From positions 167,787 to 231,786 of the forward strand of contig NZ_FMCR01000002.1 in assembly GCF_900091575.1 (NCBI RefSeq): 64,000 nucleotides of DNA, written 5' to 3'. How positions within the stretch are numbered: the stretch's first letter is position 1; each line of letters opens with the position of its first letter. A program made the translations under genes and the position numbers. The notes beneath the pieces were generated by a model. It ran no database searches and had not been told where the DNA came from. It saw only the letters and a program-made list of their open reading frames with translations. The stretch is from Micromonospora saelicesensis (lineage in GTDB: Bacteria > Actinomycetota > Actinomycetes > Mycobacteriales > Micromonosporaceae). Shown piece after piece: positions 8,020 through 16,504 of this stretch.

Positions 8020-8481
8020 GTGGCGGGTGTGGGTGTCGGCGACGAGGTGCAGGATTTCGAGCTGCCGGATGAGACGGGCACGCCACGGCGGCTGTCGGAG
8101 TTCCTGGCGGCCGGGCCGGTGGTGCTGTTCTTCTACCCGGCGGCGATGACCCGGGGGTGCACGGCGGAGAGCTGCCACTTCCGCGACCTCGCGGCGGAGT
8201 TCACCGCGCTGGGCGCGACGCGGGTGGGCATCAGCCGCGACCCGGTGGCGAAGCAGGCCGAGTTCTCGAAGCTGCACGGCTTCGACTATCCGCTGCTGTC
8301 GGACGCCGACGGCGCGGTGGCGCAGCAGTTCGGGGTCAAGCGGCGGGTGCCGTTGGGACCGTTGAGCATGAAGCGCATGACGTTCGTGATCGGCACCGAC
8401 CGGCGGGTCATCGAGGTGATCCACAGCGAGGTCAGCATGAACGAGCACGCGGACCGGGCGCTGCGGGCGCTGGGCGGCTGA
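8020..8481 (+). CDS. peroxiredoxin (AhpC/TSA, BCP/PrxQ type)
   Basis: 153-residue thiol peroxidase that would reduce hydroperoxides with thioredoxin. The peroxidatic Cys is in TRGCTAESC (Cys47), with the resolving Cys five residues on (Cys52), the arrangement of PrxQ/BCP enzymes; PVVLFFYPAAMT before it is the conserved strand. GTG start with GGAGG seven bases upstream. Same strand as patatin and the following unknown gene. A role in repair or detoxification of lipid peroxides together with the patatin is possible but unproven. Confidence 0.88.
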   Translation: MAGVGVGDEVQDFELPDETGTPRRLSEFLAAGPVVLFFYPAAMTRGCTAESCHFRDLAAEFTALGATRVGISRDPVAKQAEFSKLHGFDYPLLSDADGAVAQQFGVKRRVPLGPLSMKRMTFVIGTDRRVIEVIHSEVSMNEHADRALRALGG

Positions 8482-8564
8482 GCGGGCGTGAGCCCCGTGC
8501 GGCGGGTGTCGCAGTCGGCTGGTATCAAGACAGCAATCAAACAGGTGTACGGAAGAGGGTTGTG

Positions 8565-9248
8565 ATGGATGCCGGCCAGGGTTTGTCCACTAGCGAGGTG
8601 CAGAGCATCCGGGAGTCGTTGGCGGCCGGGCGTAAACCGCGGGTGGTGTTCACCGCGTCGGCGGGGCAGATCGCCGGTCAGGTCGGTCAGGTGATCGAGC
8701 TGACCGACCCCGAGGTGTCCGACGAGTTCGTGGTGGTGCGCTTCGGTCGCGACGAGTTGCCGTTCTCCCCCGCCGACCTGGCCGTGGCGCCCAAGGGCGT
8801 CACTCGTCGGGTGGTGGAGCCGAAGCCGGAGCCCGAGCCCGAGCCGCCAGCGGTGGCCGCGCCGGAGTTCGTGTTGGACACGCCGCGGGTGCCCGCGCAG
8901 CGACAGGAGGAGCCGAAGGTGGAGCAGACGGAGAAGCCGCCGGCGCGGCGGGCGGTCAAGGCCGTCAAGCCGAAGGGCCCCGCGGGCCTCACCGTGACCC
9001 TGGCGTACGCCGACGGTGAGTGGACCGTCGCCGCGCAGCAGGGCAGCAAGGCCCTCGCGAAGCCGTACGTGGTGAAGCCGGCGGAGGCGTTGAAGATGGT
9101 GGGCCTGGTCGACGTGCCGGGGGTGCAGGAGGCGGTGGAGCAGATCCTCGGCACCGAGCGGGCCGAGGCGGAGCAGCAGGCCGAGAAGCTGCGCGCCGAG
9201 CTGGCCGAGATCGAGGCCCGGCTGGCGGAGCTGCGCGAGGCCCGCTGA
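8565..9248 (+). CDS. hypothetical protein with proline/acid linker and C-terminal coiled coil
   Basis: 227 aa, not recognised. Three parts are visible: an N-terminal domain of about 80 residues (SEVQSIRESLAAGRKPRVVF, then VGQVIELTD and FVVVRFGRDELPF), a low-complexity linker rich in Pro, Glu and Lys (repeated PEP, about 86-135), and a second small domain ending in a 40-residue alanine/glutamate/arginine helix (about 185-227) typical of a coiled coil. No signal or membrane segment. The ATG has GGAAGAGG upstream. It may be a structural or adaptor protein; codon use is like its neighbours. Confidence 0.7.
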   Translation: MDAGQGLSTSEVQSIRESLAAGRKPRVVFTASAGQIAGQVGQVIELTDPEVSDEFVVVRFGRDELPFSPADLAVAPKGVTRRVVEPKPEPEPEPPAVAAPEFVLDTPRVPAQRQEEPKVEQTEKPPARRAVKAVKPKGPAGLTVTLAYADGEWTVAAQQGSKALAKPYVVKPAEALKMVGLVDVPGVQEAVEQILGTERAEAEQQAEKLRAELAEIEARLAELREAR

Positions 9249-9254
9249 GGCGGG

Positions 9255-9707
9255 TCAGTGCCCGCTGTGGTGGCGCAGCAGTCGGGTGAGCAGTCGCGTC
9301 AGCTGCTCGCGCTCGGTGGCGGACAGCGGGGCGAGCAGGTCGGCTTGGACGCGCTCGAGGGTCGCGCCCATCCGGCGGGCCTCGTCGGCGCCGGCGTCGG
9401 TGGCGCTGATGACGTTGCGGCGGCGATCGGCCGGGTCGGGGGCACGCACCACGAGCCCTCGGCCGGCCAGGTCGTTGATGGCGGCCACCACGTCGCTGCG
9501 GTCGATGCCGCAGCGCCGGCCGAGGTCGGCCTGGCTCGCGGGCCCGTCCTCGGCCAGGGTGGCGAGCAGTCGGTAATGGTAGCCGCGCAGGTCGTGCGCG
9601 GCGAAGCCCTCGCTGAGCAGGCGGGCGGCGTGGCTGGCGCTCTGGTTGAGCAGCCAGGTCGCGGTGGTGCTGAGCCCGGCGGGTGACTGCGGGGCCGCGT
9701 TGTCCAT
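9255..9707 (-). CDS. MarR family transcriptional regulator
   Basis: 150 aa winged-helix regulator. The helix-turn-helix lies in SQADLGRRCGIDRSDVVAAI (about residues 78-97) and the wing in RAPDPADRRRNVI; the flanking helices would form the dimer interface. A TAGGCT hexamer ends 7 nt before the ATG, so the mRNA may be leaderless. It is divergent from another winged-helix gene across a gap holding two interlocked palindromes (9756-9790). Ligand and targets unknown. Confidence 0.87.
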   Translation of the reverse strand: MDNAAPQSPAGLSTTATWLLNQSASHAARLLSEGFAAHDLRGYHYRLLATLAEDGPASQADLGRRCGIDRSDVVAAINDLAGRGLVVRAPDPADRRRNVISATDAGADEARRMGATLERVQADLLAPLSATEREQLTRLLTRLLRHHSGH

Positions 9708-9755
9708 GCGGCGCAGCCTATCAGTAATCGTTGGCGCGACCCACGATCAGGTGTT

Positions 9756-9790
9756 ACGTTGGTGACTCCAACGTTGGCGTAGCCAACGTT
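9756..9790. promoter_or_regulatory. two interlocked palindromic operators between divergent MarR genes
   Basis: ACGTTGG-TGACT-CCAACGT at 9756-9774 and AACGTTGGC-GTA-GCCAACGTT at 9770-9790 share five bases. Both arms are perfect in each. A further CGTTGG half-site lies at 9729-9734. The AAGGAGG of the plus-strand gene follows at 9794-9800. Position and symmetry fit MarR autoregulation. Confidence 0.75.
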
Positions 9791-9804
9791 TCGAAGGAGG
9801 TCCG

Positions 9805-10242
9805 ATGTCCACGCTCCCCACCCTCAACGGTCAGGTCGTCGGCCAGGCCCACTACGCCACCCGGGCCCTGCTCGAACGGGCCGTCGTGCCGCTCGGGCTC
9901 AACTTCGGCCAGGTGCTCGCGCTCAATGTCCTCGCCGCAGGCGCCGTCGAGCGGGCCCGGCTCGTGCACCGGATCACCAGCACCCTCAAGGTCGACGAAC
10001 CGGCCGTGCGCGAGGTGATCGACCAGCTCGTCGACGCCGGCATCGCCCAGGTCGACGGGCCCGAACCGCACGTGCGGCTCACCGACACCGGACACGCCAC
10101 GCAGGCCCACGTCGCCGATGCCGTCGCGGGCATCACCGCCCGGCTGTACGGGGACATCCCGGCGGACGAACTCGCCGCCGCCGCCCGGGTGCTCACCTTG
10201 GTCACCCAGCGGGCGAACGACGAACTGGCGGGTGCCGCCTGA
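9805..10242 (+). CDS. MarR-like winged-helix regulator
   Basis: 145 aa. The middle resembles a MarR fold: VLALNVLAAGAVERARLVHRI, then a recognition-helix region VDEPAVREVIDQLVDAGI and the wing VDGPEPHVRLTDTGHA. The HTH is less canonical than in the neighbour. Perfect AAGGAGG upstream of ATG. The tandem palindromes immediately before it suggest it is the regulated, possibly also regulating, member of a divergent pair. It could equally be a target-encoded anti-regulator; no second domain is visible. Confidence 0.7.
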   Translation: MSTLPTLNGQVVGQAHYATRALLERAVVPLGLNFGQVLALNVLAAGAVERARLVHRITSTLKVDEPAVREVIDQLVDAGIAQVDGPEPHVRLTDTGHATQAHVADAVAGITARLYGDIPADELAAAARVLTLVTQRANDELAGAA

Positions 10243-10254
10243 CCCGACAGCGGC

Positions 10255-11451
10255 TCAGGTGAGCCGGTTCATGGCGGCCCGGATCCTCAGCCAGGACGGG
10301 TCGGCTCCGGAGTCCTCGCTGACCACTTCCAGGTCACCCGGCTGCCAGGTCCGCGTCCCGTCGGTGAGGTCGAGCTGGTCCATGTCGACAACCGACGCCT
10401 CGGAGGTGGCGGCGAGGAACTCGGTCACCGCGGCCCTGGGCGCCTCCTCCGTGCCGATCCTCCCCACCGACAGCAGGAGAAGCATTCCGTCGTTGCCCGC
10501 GACGACGAGGTCACCCGCGGCGGTGGCCGCCAGCGCCGTCACCGCGGCCCCGGGCAGCACCTCGTGCTCAGTCACCCGCTTCCCGTCGATCTCCAGCTCG
10601 ACCACCGCGCCCTCGGGTGTCCCGATCCAGAGGACCCCCGGCAACGGGCCGAACACGACGTTGTGGCGCGACCAGGCGTCCATCTCGTCCAGCCACTCCG
10701 GCGGGTACGGGTACCCCGGACTCGGCTCCCCCAGCGTCATACCCAGGACGCGCCGTAGCGAGGGGAACTCGAACACCTCCAGTGAGTTGTCGTACGCGTT
10801 GCCACGTACCGCGAGGTGCCGGCCGTCCGAGCTGAAGGTCGGAGCCTCGTAGCCGTCGCAGTCCAGGACCAGCGCACGGCGCAACGGCCGCAGCACCGGC
10901 CCGGTGTCCTCAGAGAAGAGCACCAGCGTGGCAGCTTGGTCGCTCTGGAGGGTGCACACGAGGCCGCCCGCCGGATGCGCCACCACCCCGGTGTCCCACC
11001 CAGGGCCGATGGAGGTCGTTCCCGAGGCGAGGTCGAGCGCGACCGACTGTTCCCAGCCGTCCTCCCCGTCGGCGGGCGACAACCAGATCGTCCGACCGTC
11101 CGGACTGAACGCCACCTCGCGTTGGTACTCAGTCGGCGCAACACCGTCGATCGGCGAGGTGCCCGACGGTGTCCAGCGGGCGACGCTCTCGGCGTCCGCC
11201 ACCACCAGCAGCGCCTCGCCCGGATGCCAGGCGGCGGAGGGTGTCCGCTTGGCCCGCTCATAGCCGATGTCGTCGCCGTAGACGGCCGAACCCGCGCCGA
11301 CGGCCCCGCACTCCCGCAGCTGCCCGTCCCCGTACTTCCAGATCCTGATCGCCGGACGGTCGGCGTCCCAACCGGCCACCAATGGAAGGCGGGGGTGGCA
11401 CAGCAGCCGCTGCACCGTCGCTCCACAGTGGATCCGCGCCAGAACTTCCAC
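10255..11451 (-). CDS. WD40-like beta-propeller protein
   Basis: 398 aa with repeated blade-like motifs: IRIWKYGDGQL, AAWHPGEALLVVADAESVARW, VAFSPDGRTIWLS, PTFSSDGRHLAVRGNAYDN, LEVFEFPSLRRV. Such propellers are scaffolds; no enzyme residues are visible and there is no signal peptide, so it is probably cytosolic. The GTG at 11451 is chosen because TACGGT ends 6 nt upstream (leaderless pattern); an ATG at 11481 in frame is the alternative. Convergent with the MarR-like gene, 12 nt between stop codons. Function unknown. Confidence 0.65.
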   Translation of the reverse strand: MEVLARIHCGATVQRLLCHPRLPLVAGWDADRPAIRIWKYGDGQLRECGAVGAGSAVYGDDIGYERAKRTPSAAWHPGEALLVVADAESVARWTPSGTSPIDGVAPTEYQREVAFSPDGRTIWLSPADGEDGWEQSVALDLASGTTSIGPGWDTGVVAHPAGGLVCTLQSDQAATLVLFSEDTGPVLRPLRRALVLDCDGYEAPTFSSDGRHLAVRGNAYDNSLEVFEFPSLRRVLGMTLGEPSPGYPYPPEWLDEMDAWSRHNVVFGPLPGVLWIGTPEGAVVELEIDGKRVTEHEVLPGAAVTALAATAAGDLVVAGNDGMLLLLSVGRIGTEEAPRAAVTEFLAATSEASVVDMDQLDLTDGTRTWQPGDLEVVSEDSGADPSWLRIRAAMNRLT

Positions 11452-11545
11452 CGGCACACCGTACCGGTGAGGCGGACCCATGATCGTCCCCGACGGGCAA
11501 TCCCCGGAGTAGGTCCGGGCCCGAACACCCGGCTCCGGGAAGCCG

Positions 11546-12739
11546 TCAGAAGTAGTCGAGCAACTGCGCCGGGCCTCCCGCGCTCAACAGGTCCAGGGCT
11601 GCCGGGTCGACACCGGCGCGGTGGTGCAGCAGGCCAGCCTGCGCGACCGAGCGGGCGTGCGCCGCCCCGGCGTAGAGCAGCGCGAAACCGCGCACGTCCA
11701 GCCGCAGGTCCGCGTCGGCGTCGACCCGGGTCAGCTCGGCGGCGCCGTCGACGACGGTCAACCGCCACGTGCCGGTGTTCCAGTCGGCGAGCGCGTCGGT
11801 GAGGCCGAAGTCGACGACGCCCCGGGCGTGGGCCGGCCATCCGCGTGCGGCCACCGCCCGGGCCACGTCCACCGGCCGGTGCATCCACAGGTCCCGCTCG
11901 TGGTCACGCGCCGCCTCCAGCGGCAGGACGGTGCTGACGACGTCGCCGTCGAGCGGGCACAGCCGCACCGTCGGCGCGACGCTGGCCCAACTGCCGAGCA
12001 CACCGACGATCTCCCGGGCCGCCTCGGCGGTGGTGGCCAGGGCCTCGTCGACGGTGAGCACGGAGTCGGCGCCGTAGCCACGGCCCCGCTGCCAGGTGGC
12101 GTACGCGACCAGGGCGCCGTCGTGCTCGACGAGGGTGAGCCCGTCGCCGGGCAGGCCCGCGTCGGCGGCGAAGAAGTCGAACAGCTCACCCCGGCGCGTC
12201 AACATGCCGTTGCGGTGCCGGGTGACGCGCTCGTAGAGGTCGGCGACGGCGGGCAGGTCGGCGGGTGTGCCGGCCCGCACCGTCAGGTGCGCGGCGGGCC
12301 GGTGGCGGGGCAGCGCGGCGGTGGCCAGGTCGACGGTGCGCAGCACACCAGCGGTCTCCCACCCGCAGGCGCGGTACGGGGCGGCGACGGTCGGGTACAA
12401 CGCGCTGACCGCCGCGCCGCGCTCCCGGGCACCACGCAGCAGGCCGGTGAGCATGGCACGGGCCACGCCCCGGCCCCGGGCCTCGGGGGCGACCGCCACC
12501 CCGGCCACGTCGGCGGCCGGCACCGCCCGCCCCGACCACCACTGGTCATGGTGCAGGTCGACGGCCTTGCCGACGAGCCGACCGCTGTCGTCGAACGCGC
12601 CGTAACGGGTCATGCCGGGCACCGCGACCGTCGTCGGCGCCGGACGCTCCGAGGTCGAGCCGAACGCGAACCGGCCCAGCTCCCAGGCGGCGTCGAGGTC
12701 GGCGAGGTCGAGTTCACGTACGTGCACAGTGGCGGGCAT
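11546..12739 (-). CDS. Eis-like GNAT N-acetyltransferase
   Basis: 397 aa with two GNAT regions and a C-terminal sterol-carrier-like domain, the architecture of Eis proteins (multi-site amine acetylation of aminoglycosides and protein lysines in mycobacteria). Acetyl-CoA motif VAVAPEARGRGVARAMLTG lies at about residues 78-96, followed by SALYPTVAAPYRACGWE, highly typical of Eis. The C-terminal half contains DLRLDVRGFALLYAG as in the SCP2-like part. A TACGGT hexamer ends 6 nt before this ATG, supporting a leaderless start; a GTG at 12766 would extend it by nine residues. The physiological substrate here is unknown. Confidence 0.82.
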   Translation of the reverse strand: MPATVHVRELDLADLDAAWELGRFAFGSTSERPAPTTVAVPGMTRYGAFDDSGRLVGKAVDLHHDQWWSGRAVPAADVAGVAVAPEARGRGVARAMLTGLLRGARERGAAVSALYPTVAAPYRACGWETAGVLRTVDLATAALPRHRPAAHLTVRAGTPADLPAVADLYERVTRHRNGMLTRRGELFDFFAADAGLPGDGLTLVEHDGALVAYATWQRGRGYGADSVLTVDEALATTAEAAREIVGVLGSWASVAPTVRLCPLDGDVVSTVLPLEAARDHERDLWMHRPVDVARAVAARGWPAHARGVVDFGLTDALADWNTGTWRLTVVDGAAELTRVDADADLRLDVRGFALLYAGAAHARSVAQAGLLHHRAGVDPAALDLLSAGGPAQLLDYF

Positions 12740-12806
12740 CGGCACACCGTAGCGAGGCGACTCCACACCAACAGCCGATTTACGCCCGCATGATCAACTC
12801 GTCTCG

Positions 12807-12875
12807 CGATCTTGCAGTTTCTGCCCCAGCATATGGGGCATTCCACGCATCACGGCGACAGAAACTGCAAGATCG
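12807..12875. repeat. long dispersed palindrome (17-bp arms)
   Basis: The 17-nt arm at 12807-12823 (begins CGATCTTGCAG) is perfectly complementary to 12859-12875. The loop carries a smaller stem (GCCCCA/TGGGGC, 12823-12839) and the 10-mer GGGGCATTCC also found in the repeat at 16337-16411. It sits between cydB and the Eis-like gene, so it can act as the cydAB terminator. Confidence 0.7.
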
Positions 12876-12925
12876 GCGTGGCGGGGCGAGGGCGCGGCGG
12901 GGACGCCGAGTCCGCGCCACGCCGG

Positions 12926-13924
12926 TCAGTGCTGCGGGATGTTGGCTACACCGATGCGCTTGCGGAACACCCAGTACGTCCACCCCTGGTAGGCCAGCAC
13001 CACCGGAGTGAAGATCACCGCCACCCAGGTCATGATCTTCAGGGTGTACGGGGTGGAGGCGGCGTTGGTGGCCGTCAGCGTGCCGGCCGCGTCCAGGGTG
13101 GAGGGCAGCACGTTCGGGAACAGCGCCGCGAACAGGGTCGCCACTGCCAGGCCGATCGCCACGGCGGTGCCGGCGAACGCCCAGCCCTCCCGGCGTACCC
13201 GGGCGGCGGCCAGGCCACCGAGCAGGGCGAGGGCCGCGCCGACGGCGAGCACGACGGCGGCCGCGCTGGAGCGGATGCTCAACGTCCAGGTCAGGAACCC
13301 GACCGCGAGCACGGCGGCGCCCACACCCAGGCGCACGGCGAGCGCGCCCGCGCGCTCGCGGATGTCGCCGGTGGTCTTCAGGGCGATGAACACCGCGCCG
13401 TGGGTGAGGAACAGCGCGAGGGTGGTCGCGCCGCCCAGCAGGGCGTACGGGTTGAGCAGGTTCAGCAGGCCGCCGACGTACTCGTGGTCGGCGTCCAGTG
13501 GCACACCGCGCAGGATGTTGGCGAAGGCGACGCCCCACAGGATCGCCGGCAGCAGCGAGCCGACCACGATCGCCGCGTCCCACCGACGCTTCCAGGACGC
13601 CTCGGGGCGCTTGTGCCGGTACTCGAAGGCGACCCCCCGGGCGATCAGGGCCAGCAGGATCAGCAGCAGCGGCAGGTAGAAGCCGGAGAAGAGGGTGGCG
13701 TACCACTCGGGGAACGCGGCGAACATGGCGCCACCGGCGGTGATCAGCCACACCTCGTTGCCGTCCCAGACCGGGCCGATGGTGTTGATCAGGACGCGGC
13801 GTTCCCGGTCGTCGCGACCGAGCACGGGCAGCAGCATGCCGACGCCGAAGTCGAAGCCCTCCAGGATGAAGTACCCGGTGAACAGCACGGCGACGAGGAG
13901 AAACCAGATGGTGGTCAGTTCCAC
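12926..13924 (-). CDS. cydB: cytochrome bd oxidase subunit II
   Basis: 332 aa integral membrane protein with about eight helices. It is the partner of CydA in the quinol:oxygen oxidoreductase that reduces O2 to water without pumping protons. The N-terminal FTGYFILEGFDFGVGML and NEVWLITAGGAMFAAFPEWYAT are diagnostic of CydB. The GTG start is preceded by GGAG seven bases upstream and lies 14 nt after the cydA stop, so the two form one operon. Length is at the short end of the family. cydDC assembly genes are not adjacent. Confidence 0.95.
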   Translation of the reverse strand: MELTTIWFLLVAVLFTGYFILEGFDFGVGMLLPVLGRDDRERRVLINTIGPVWDGNEVWLITAGGAMFAAFPEWYATLFSGFYLPLLLILLALIARGVAFEYRHKRPEASWKRRWDAAIVVGSLLPAILWGVAFANILRGVPLDADHEYVGGLLNLLNPYALLGGATTLALFLTHGAVFIALKTTGDIRERAGALAVRLGVGAAVLAVGFLTWTLSIRSSAAAVVLAVGAALALLGGLAAARVRREGWAFAGTAVAIGLAVATLFAALFPNVLPSTLDAAGTLTATNAASTPYTLKIMTWVAVIFTPVVLAYQGWTYWVFRKRIGVANIPQH

Positions 13925-13938
13925 GATGGGCTCCGGGA

Positions 13939-15372
13939 TCAGTAGGCGAAGGCGAGCGGGCGCTCGGCGTCGTCGGGGGTGTCGTCGATGGGGTGCTCTT
14001 CGCTGACGTCGGGCACGCCGGCCTTGGCGTAGCGCAGCAGCAGCTTGACCTCGATCACGGCGAGGGTGGCGTAGATCAGCGTGAAGGCGGCGAACGAGGT
14101 GAGCACCTCGGCCAGCGAGACGCTGCGGGACACCCCGTTGCGGGTGAGCATCTCGCCGAACACGATCCACGGCTGCCGACCCATCTCGGTGAAGATCCAG
14201 CCGAAGGAGTTGGCCAGCAACGGCAGCACCGGCATGGCCAGCCCGGCGCGCAGCAGCCACTTGCTGCTCGGGGTGCGGCCCTTGCGCTGGCTCCAGAGCA
14301 CCAGCAGGGCGATCGCGCCGGCCGCCATCCCGAAGGCGATCATGAAGTGGAAGCTCCAGTAGGTGACCGGGATGATCGGGGTGTAGCTGCCCGCGCCGTA
14401 CTGGGTGGCGTACTGGGCCTGTAGGTCGTTGATGCCGTGCACGGTGCCGTTCGGGTCGCCGGTGCCCAGGTACGACAGCAGGTACGGGATCTTGATGGCG
14501 AACACCTCGCGGCTGCCGTCCAGGCTGCCGACGGTGAGCACGGAGAACGAGGCGGGGCTCTCGGTGGTGTAGAGGCCCTCGGCGGCGGCCATCTTCATCG
14601 GCTGCACGTCGGTCATGATCTTGCCCTGGATGTCGCCGGTGAACAGCACGGCCGCGGAGGCGACCAGGACCACCCAGGAGCCGAACTTGGTGGCGAAGCG
14701 GTACGCGCCGGTGTCGGCGGAGCCGCGGTTACGGATGACGTGCCACAGGCCCACGGCGGTGACCAGCGACCCGGCGACCAGGAACGAGCCGGCCAGGGTG
14801 TGCGGGAAGGTGATCAGGGCGACCTTGTTGGTCAGCACGGCCGGGAAGTCGGTCAGCTCGGCGCGACCGGTGTCCGCGTTGATCCGGTAGCCGACCGGGT
14901 TCTGCATGAACGAGTTCGCCGCGAGGATGAAGTACGCGCTGAGGTTGGTGCCGATAGCGGCGGCCCAGATGCTGGCCAGGTGCGCCCGCTTGGGCAGTCG
15001 GTCCCAGCCGAAGATCCACAGGCCGATGAAGGTGGATTCGAGGAAGAACGCGACGAGCGCCTCGATGGCCAGGGGTGCGCCGAAGACGTCGCCGACGAAG
15101 CGGGAGTAGTCGCTCCAGTTCATGCCGAACTGGAACTCCTGCACGATGCCGGTGACCACGCCCATGGCAAAGTTGATCAGGAACAGCTTGCCGTAGAACT
15201 TGGTGAGCTTGAGGTAGCGCTCGTTGCCGGTGCGGTGCCACATCGTCTGCAGGATGGCCACCAGCACGGAGAGGCCGATGGTCAGCGGTACGAAGAGAAA
15301 GTGGTAGACGGTGGTGACACCGAACTGCCAGCGGGCAACGTCCAACGCGTCCACCTGAAAACCCCCAACCAT
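13939..15372 (-). CDS. cydA: cytochrome bd oxidase subunit I
   Basis: 477 aa, about nine membrane helices. It carries the haem groups of cytochrome bd: the haem b595 His in VYHFLFVPLTIG (His24 here), the b558 His in TFPHTLAGSFLV, the Met region in IFTEMGRQPWIVFGE, and Glu residues in IEALVAFFLESTFIG. The Q-loop is of the short type. ATG at 15372 lacks a clear ribosome site and abuts a palindrome; a GTG at 15354 with a GGGGG stretch upstream may be the true start. Expected to serve at low oxygen or under inhibition of the main oxidase. Confidence 0.95.
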   Translation of the reverse strand: MVGGFQVDALDVARWQFGVTTVYHFLFVPLTIGLSVLVAILQTMWHRTGNERYLKLTKFYGKLFLINFAMGVVTGIVQEFQFGMNWSDYSRFVGDVFGAPLAIEALVAFFLESTFIGLWIFGWDRLPKRAHLASIWAAAIGTNLSAYFILAANSFMQNPVGYRINADTGRAELTDFPAVLTNKVALITFPHTLAGSFLVAGSLVTAVGLWHVIRNRGSADTGAYRFATKFGSWVVLVASAAVLFTGDIQGKIMTDVQPMKMAAAEGLYTTESPASFSVLTVGSLDGSREVFAIKIPYLLSYLGTGDPNGTVHGINDLQAQYATQYGAGSYTPIIPVTYWSFHFMIAFGMAAGAIALLVLWSQRKGRTPSSKWLLRAGLAMPVLPLLANSFGWIFTEMGRQPWIVFGEMLTRNGVSRSVSLAEVLTSFAAFTLIYATLAVIEVKLLLRYAKAGVPDVSEEHPIDDTPDDAERPLAFAY

Positions 15373-15375
15373 CCG

Positions 15376-15412
15376 TACTACGCGACGTAGTAAATACTAC
15401 TGCTCGTCGTAG
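15376..15412. promoter_or_regulatory. tandem TACTAC/GTAGTA palindromes upstream of cydA
   Basis: TACTACG-CGA-CGTAGTA at 15376-15392 is a perfect palindrome; a second TACTAC at 15395-15400 pairs loosely with GTAG at 15409-15412. It lies four bases from the first cydA ATG, consistent with an operator or promoter core. It does not match the Rex consensus (TTGTGAAnnnnTTCACAA). BlaI/CopY-type regulators use TAC...GTA cores, but no such gene is nearby. Confidence 0.6.
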
Positions 15413-15515
15413 AGAATTGGGCAGGGCCGGGGGGCCCGAACGCACCGGGACCAATGACCCTGATCACCCGACCCGCCCTCGCGGCCCCGCTGGCGCGTGC
15501 GACGATGGCGCGCTG

Positions 15516-16286
15516 ATGAACACCGCACACACCACCTGGCAGCCGCCGCTGATCTGGCGCGCGGCCCTGCTGCTGGCCCGGGGCCTGGTCGGCCTGCTCG
15601 CCCGCCTCGAGGTCACCGGCGACGTCCCGGCGTACCTGCGTCGCGGCCCGCTGGTGCTGGCCGCCAACCACATCAGCCCGTTCGACCCGGTGGTCATGGC
15701 CGCCGCCTGCCAGACCCGTGGCGTCGCCCCGCGGATCATGGCGACCGCCGGACTGTTCCGCGTCCCGGTGTTCGGCGCCGCCATGCGCCACGCAGGGCAC
15801 ATCCGGGTCGACCGGGGCACCAGCGCCGTGCACCGGGCCCTCGACGACGCCGCCACGGCCGTCGCCCGCGGCTCGGTGATCCTCATCTACCCCGAGGGGC
15901 GCATCGGCCTGGACCCCGGCCTGTGGCCCGAACGTGGCAAGACCGGCGCCGCGCGCCTCGCTCTGGCCTGCGGCGCCCCGGTCGTCCCGGTCGCCCAGTG
16001 GGGGTCGCACGAGGTGCTGCCCTACCAGGCGCCCCGCGGAATGCTGCGTGGCATCGCCCGCTCGCTGTGGCGTCGACCGGTGATCCGGGTGCACTTCGGC
16101 AGCCCCGTCGACCTGGGCGAGACGGCTGCGGCCCACCCCGGCGCGGCCCGCCGCGCGACCGACCGGATCATCGACGCGCTCACCGACACCCTCGCTCCGC
16201 TGCGCCCCGACGAGCCGGACCTGCCCCGCCACGTCGACCCCGGCCGCCCGAGCGACAGCAGTCGGGCGCATCGCCGCTCGGCCTGA
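15516..16286 (+). CDS. PlsC-like 1-acyl-glycerol-3-phosphate acyltransferase
   Basis: 256 aa. Transfers an acyl chain to a lysophospholipid or related acceptor at the membrane. The catalytic NH(x4)D motif is NHISPFD (His52, Asp57), the acceptor-binding motif is YPEGR at 125-129, and the GHIRVDRG block between them matches the family. An N-terminal hydrophobic stretch (residues 10-30) could anchor it. The ATG at 15516 gives a normal N-terminus. Stand-alone gene divergent from cydA; a long inverted repeat follows it. Confidence 0.87.
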   Translation: MNTAHTTWQPPLIWRAALLLARGLVGLLARLEVTGDVPAYLRRGPLVLAANHISPFDPVVMAAACQTRGVAPRIMATAGLFRVPVFGAAMRHAGHIRVDRGTSAVHRALDDAATAVARGSVILIYPEGRIGLDPGLWPERGKTGAARLALACGAPVVPVAQWGSHEVLPYQAPRGMLRGIARSLWRRPVIRVHFGSPVDLGETAAAHPGAARRATDRIIDALTDTLAPLRPDEPDLPRHVDPGRPSDSSRAHRRSA

Positions 16287-16336
16287 GGTCGATCCGGGTG
16301 AACGCGCTAGACAACTGGAGCTGAGACAGACACGAA

Positions 16337-16411
16337 GATCGACTCGGTTTCCTGCAAATCGGGGCATTCCCGCGCCCCGGACACCCCGACTTTCAGGAAT
16401 CCGAGTCGATC
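16337..16411. repeat. long imperfect palindrome (28-nt arms)
   Basis: The arm at 16337-16364 (begins GATCGACTCGG) pairs with 16384-16411 at 25 of 28 positions. The junction and loop carry GGGGCATTCC, shared with the palindrome at 12807-12875. It lies between two plus-strand genes and can terminate the plsC-like transcript. Confidence 0.7.
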
Positions 16412-16504
16412 ACCGGGCGGGGCGCGGCAGGGGCGGCGGCGCGAGCGGGCGACAGACGCCGGCCGGTCACCCGCCGGCCACCAACCGGGGGCATACTGCG
16501 TCGC

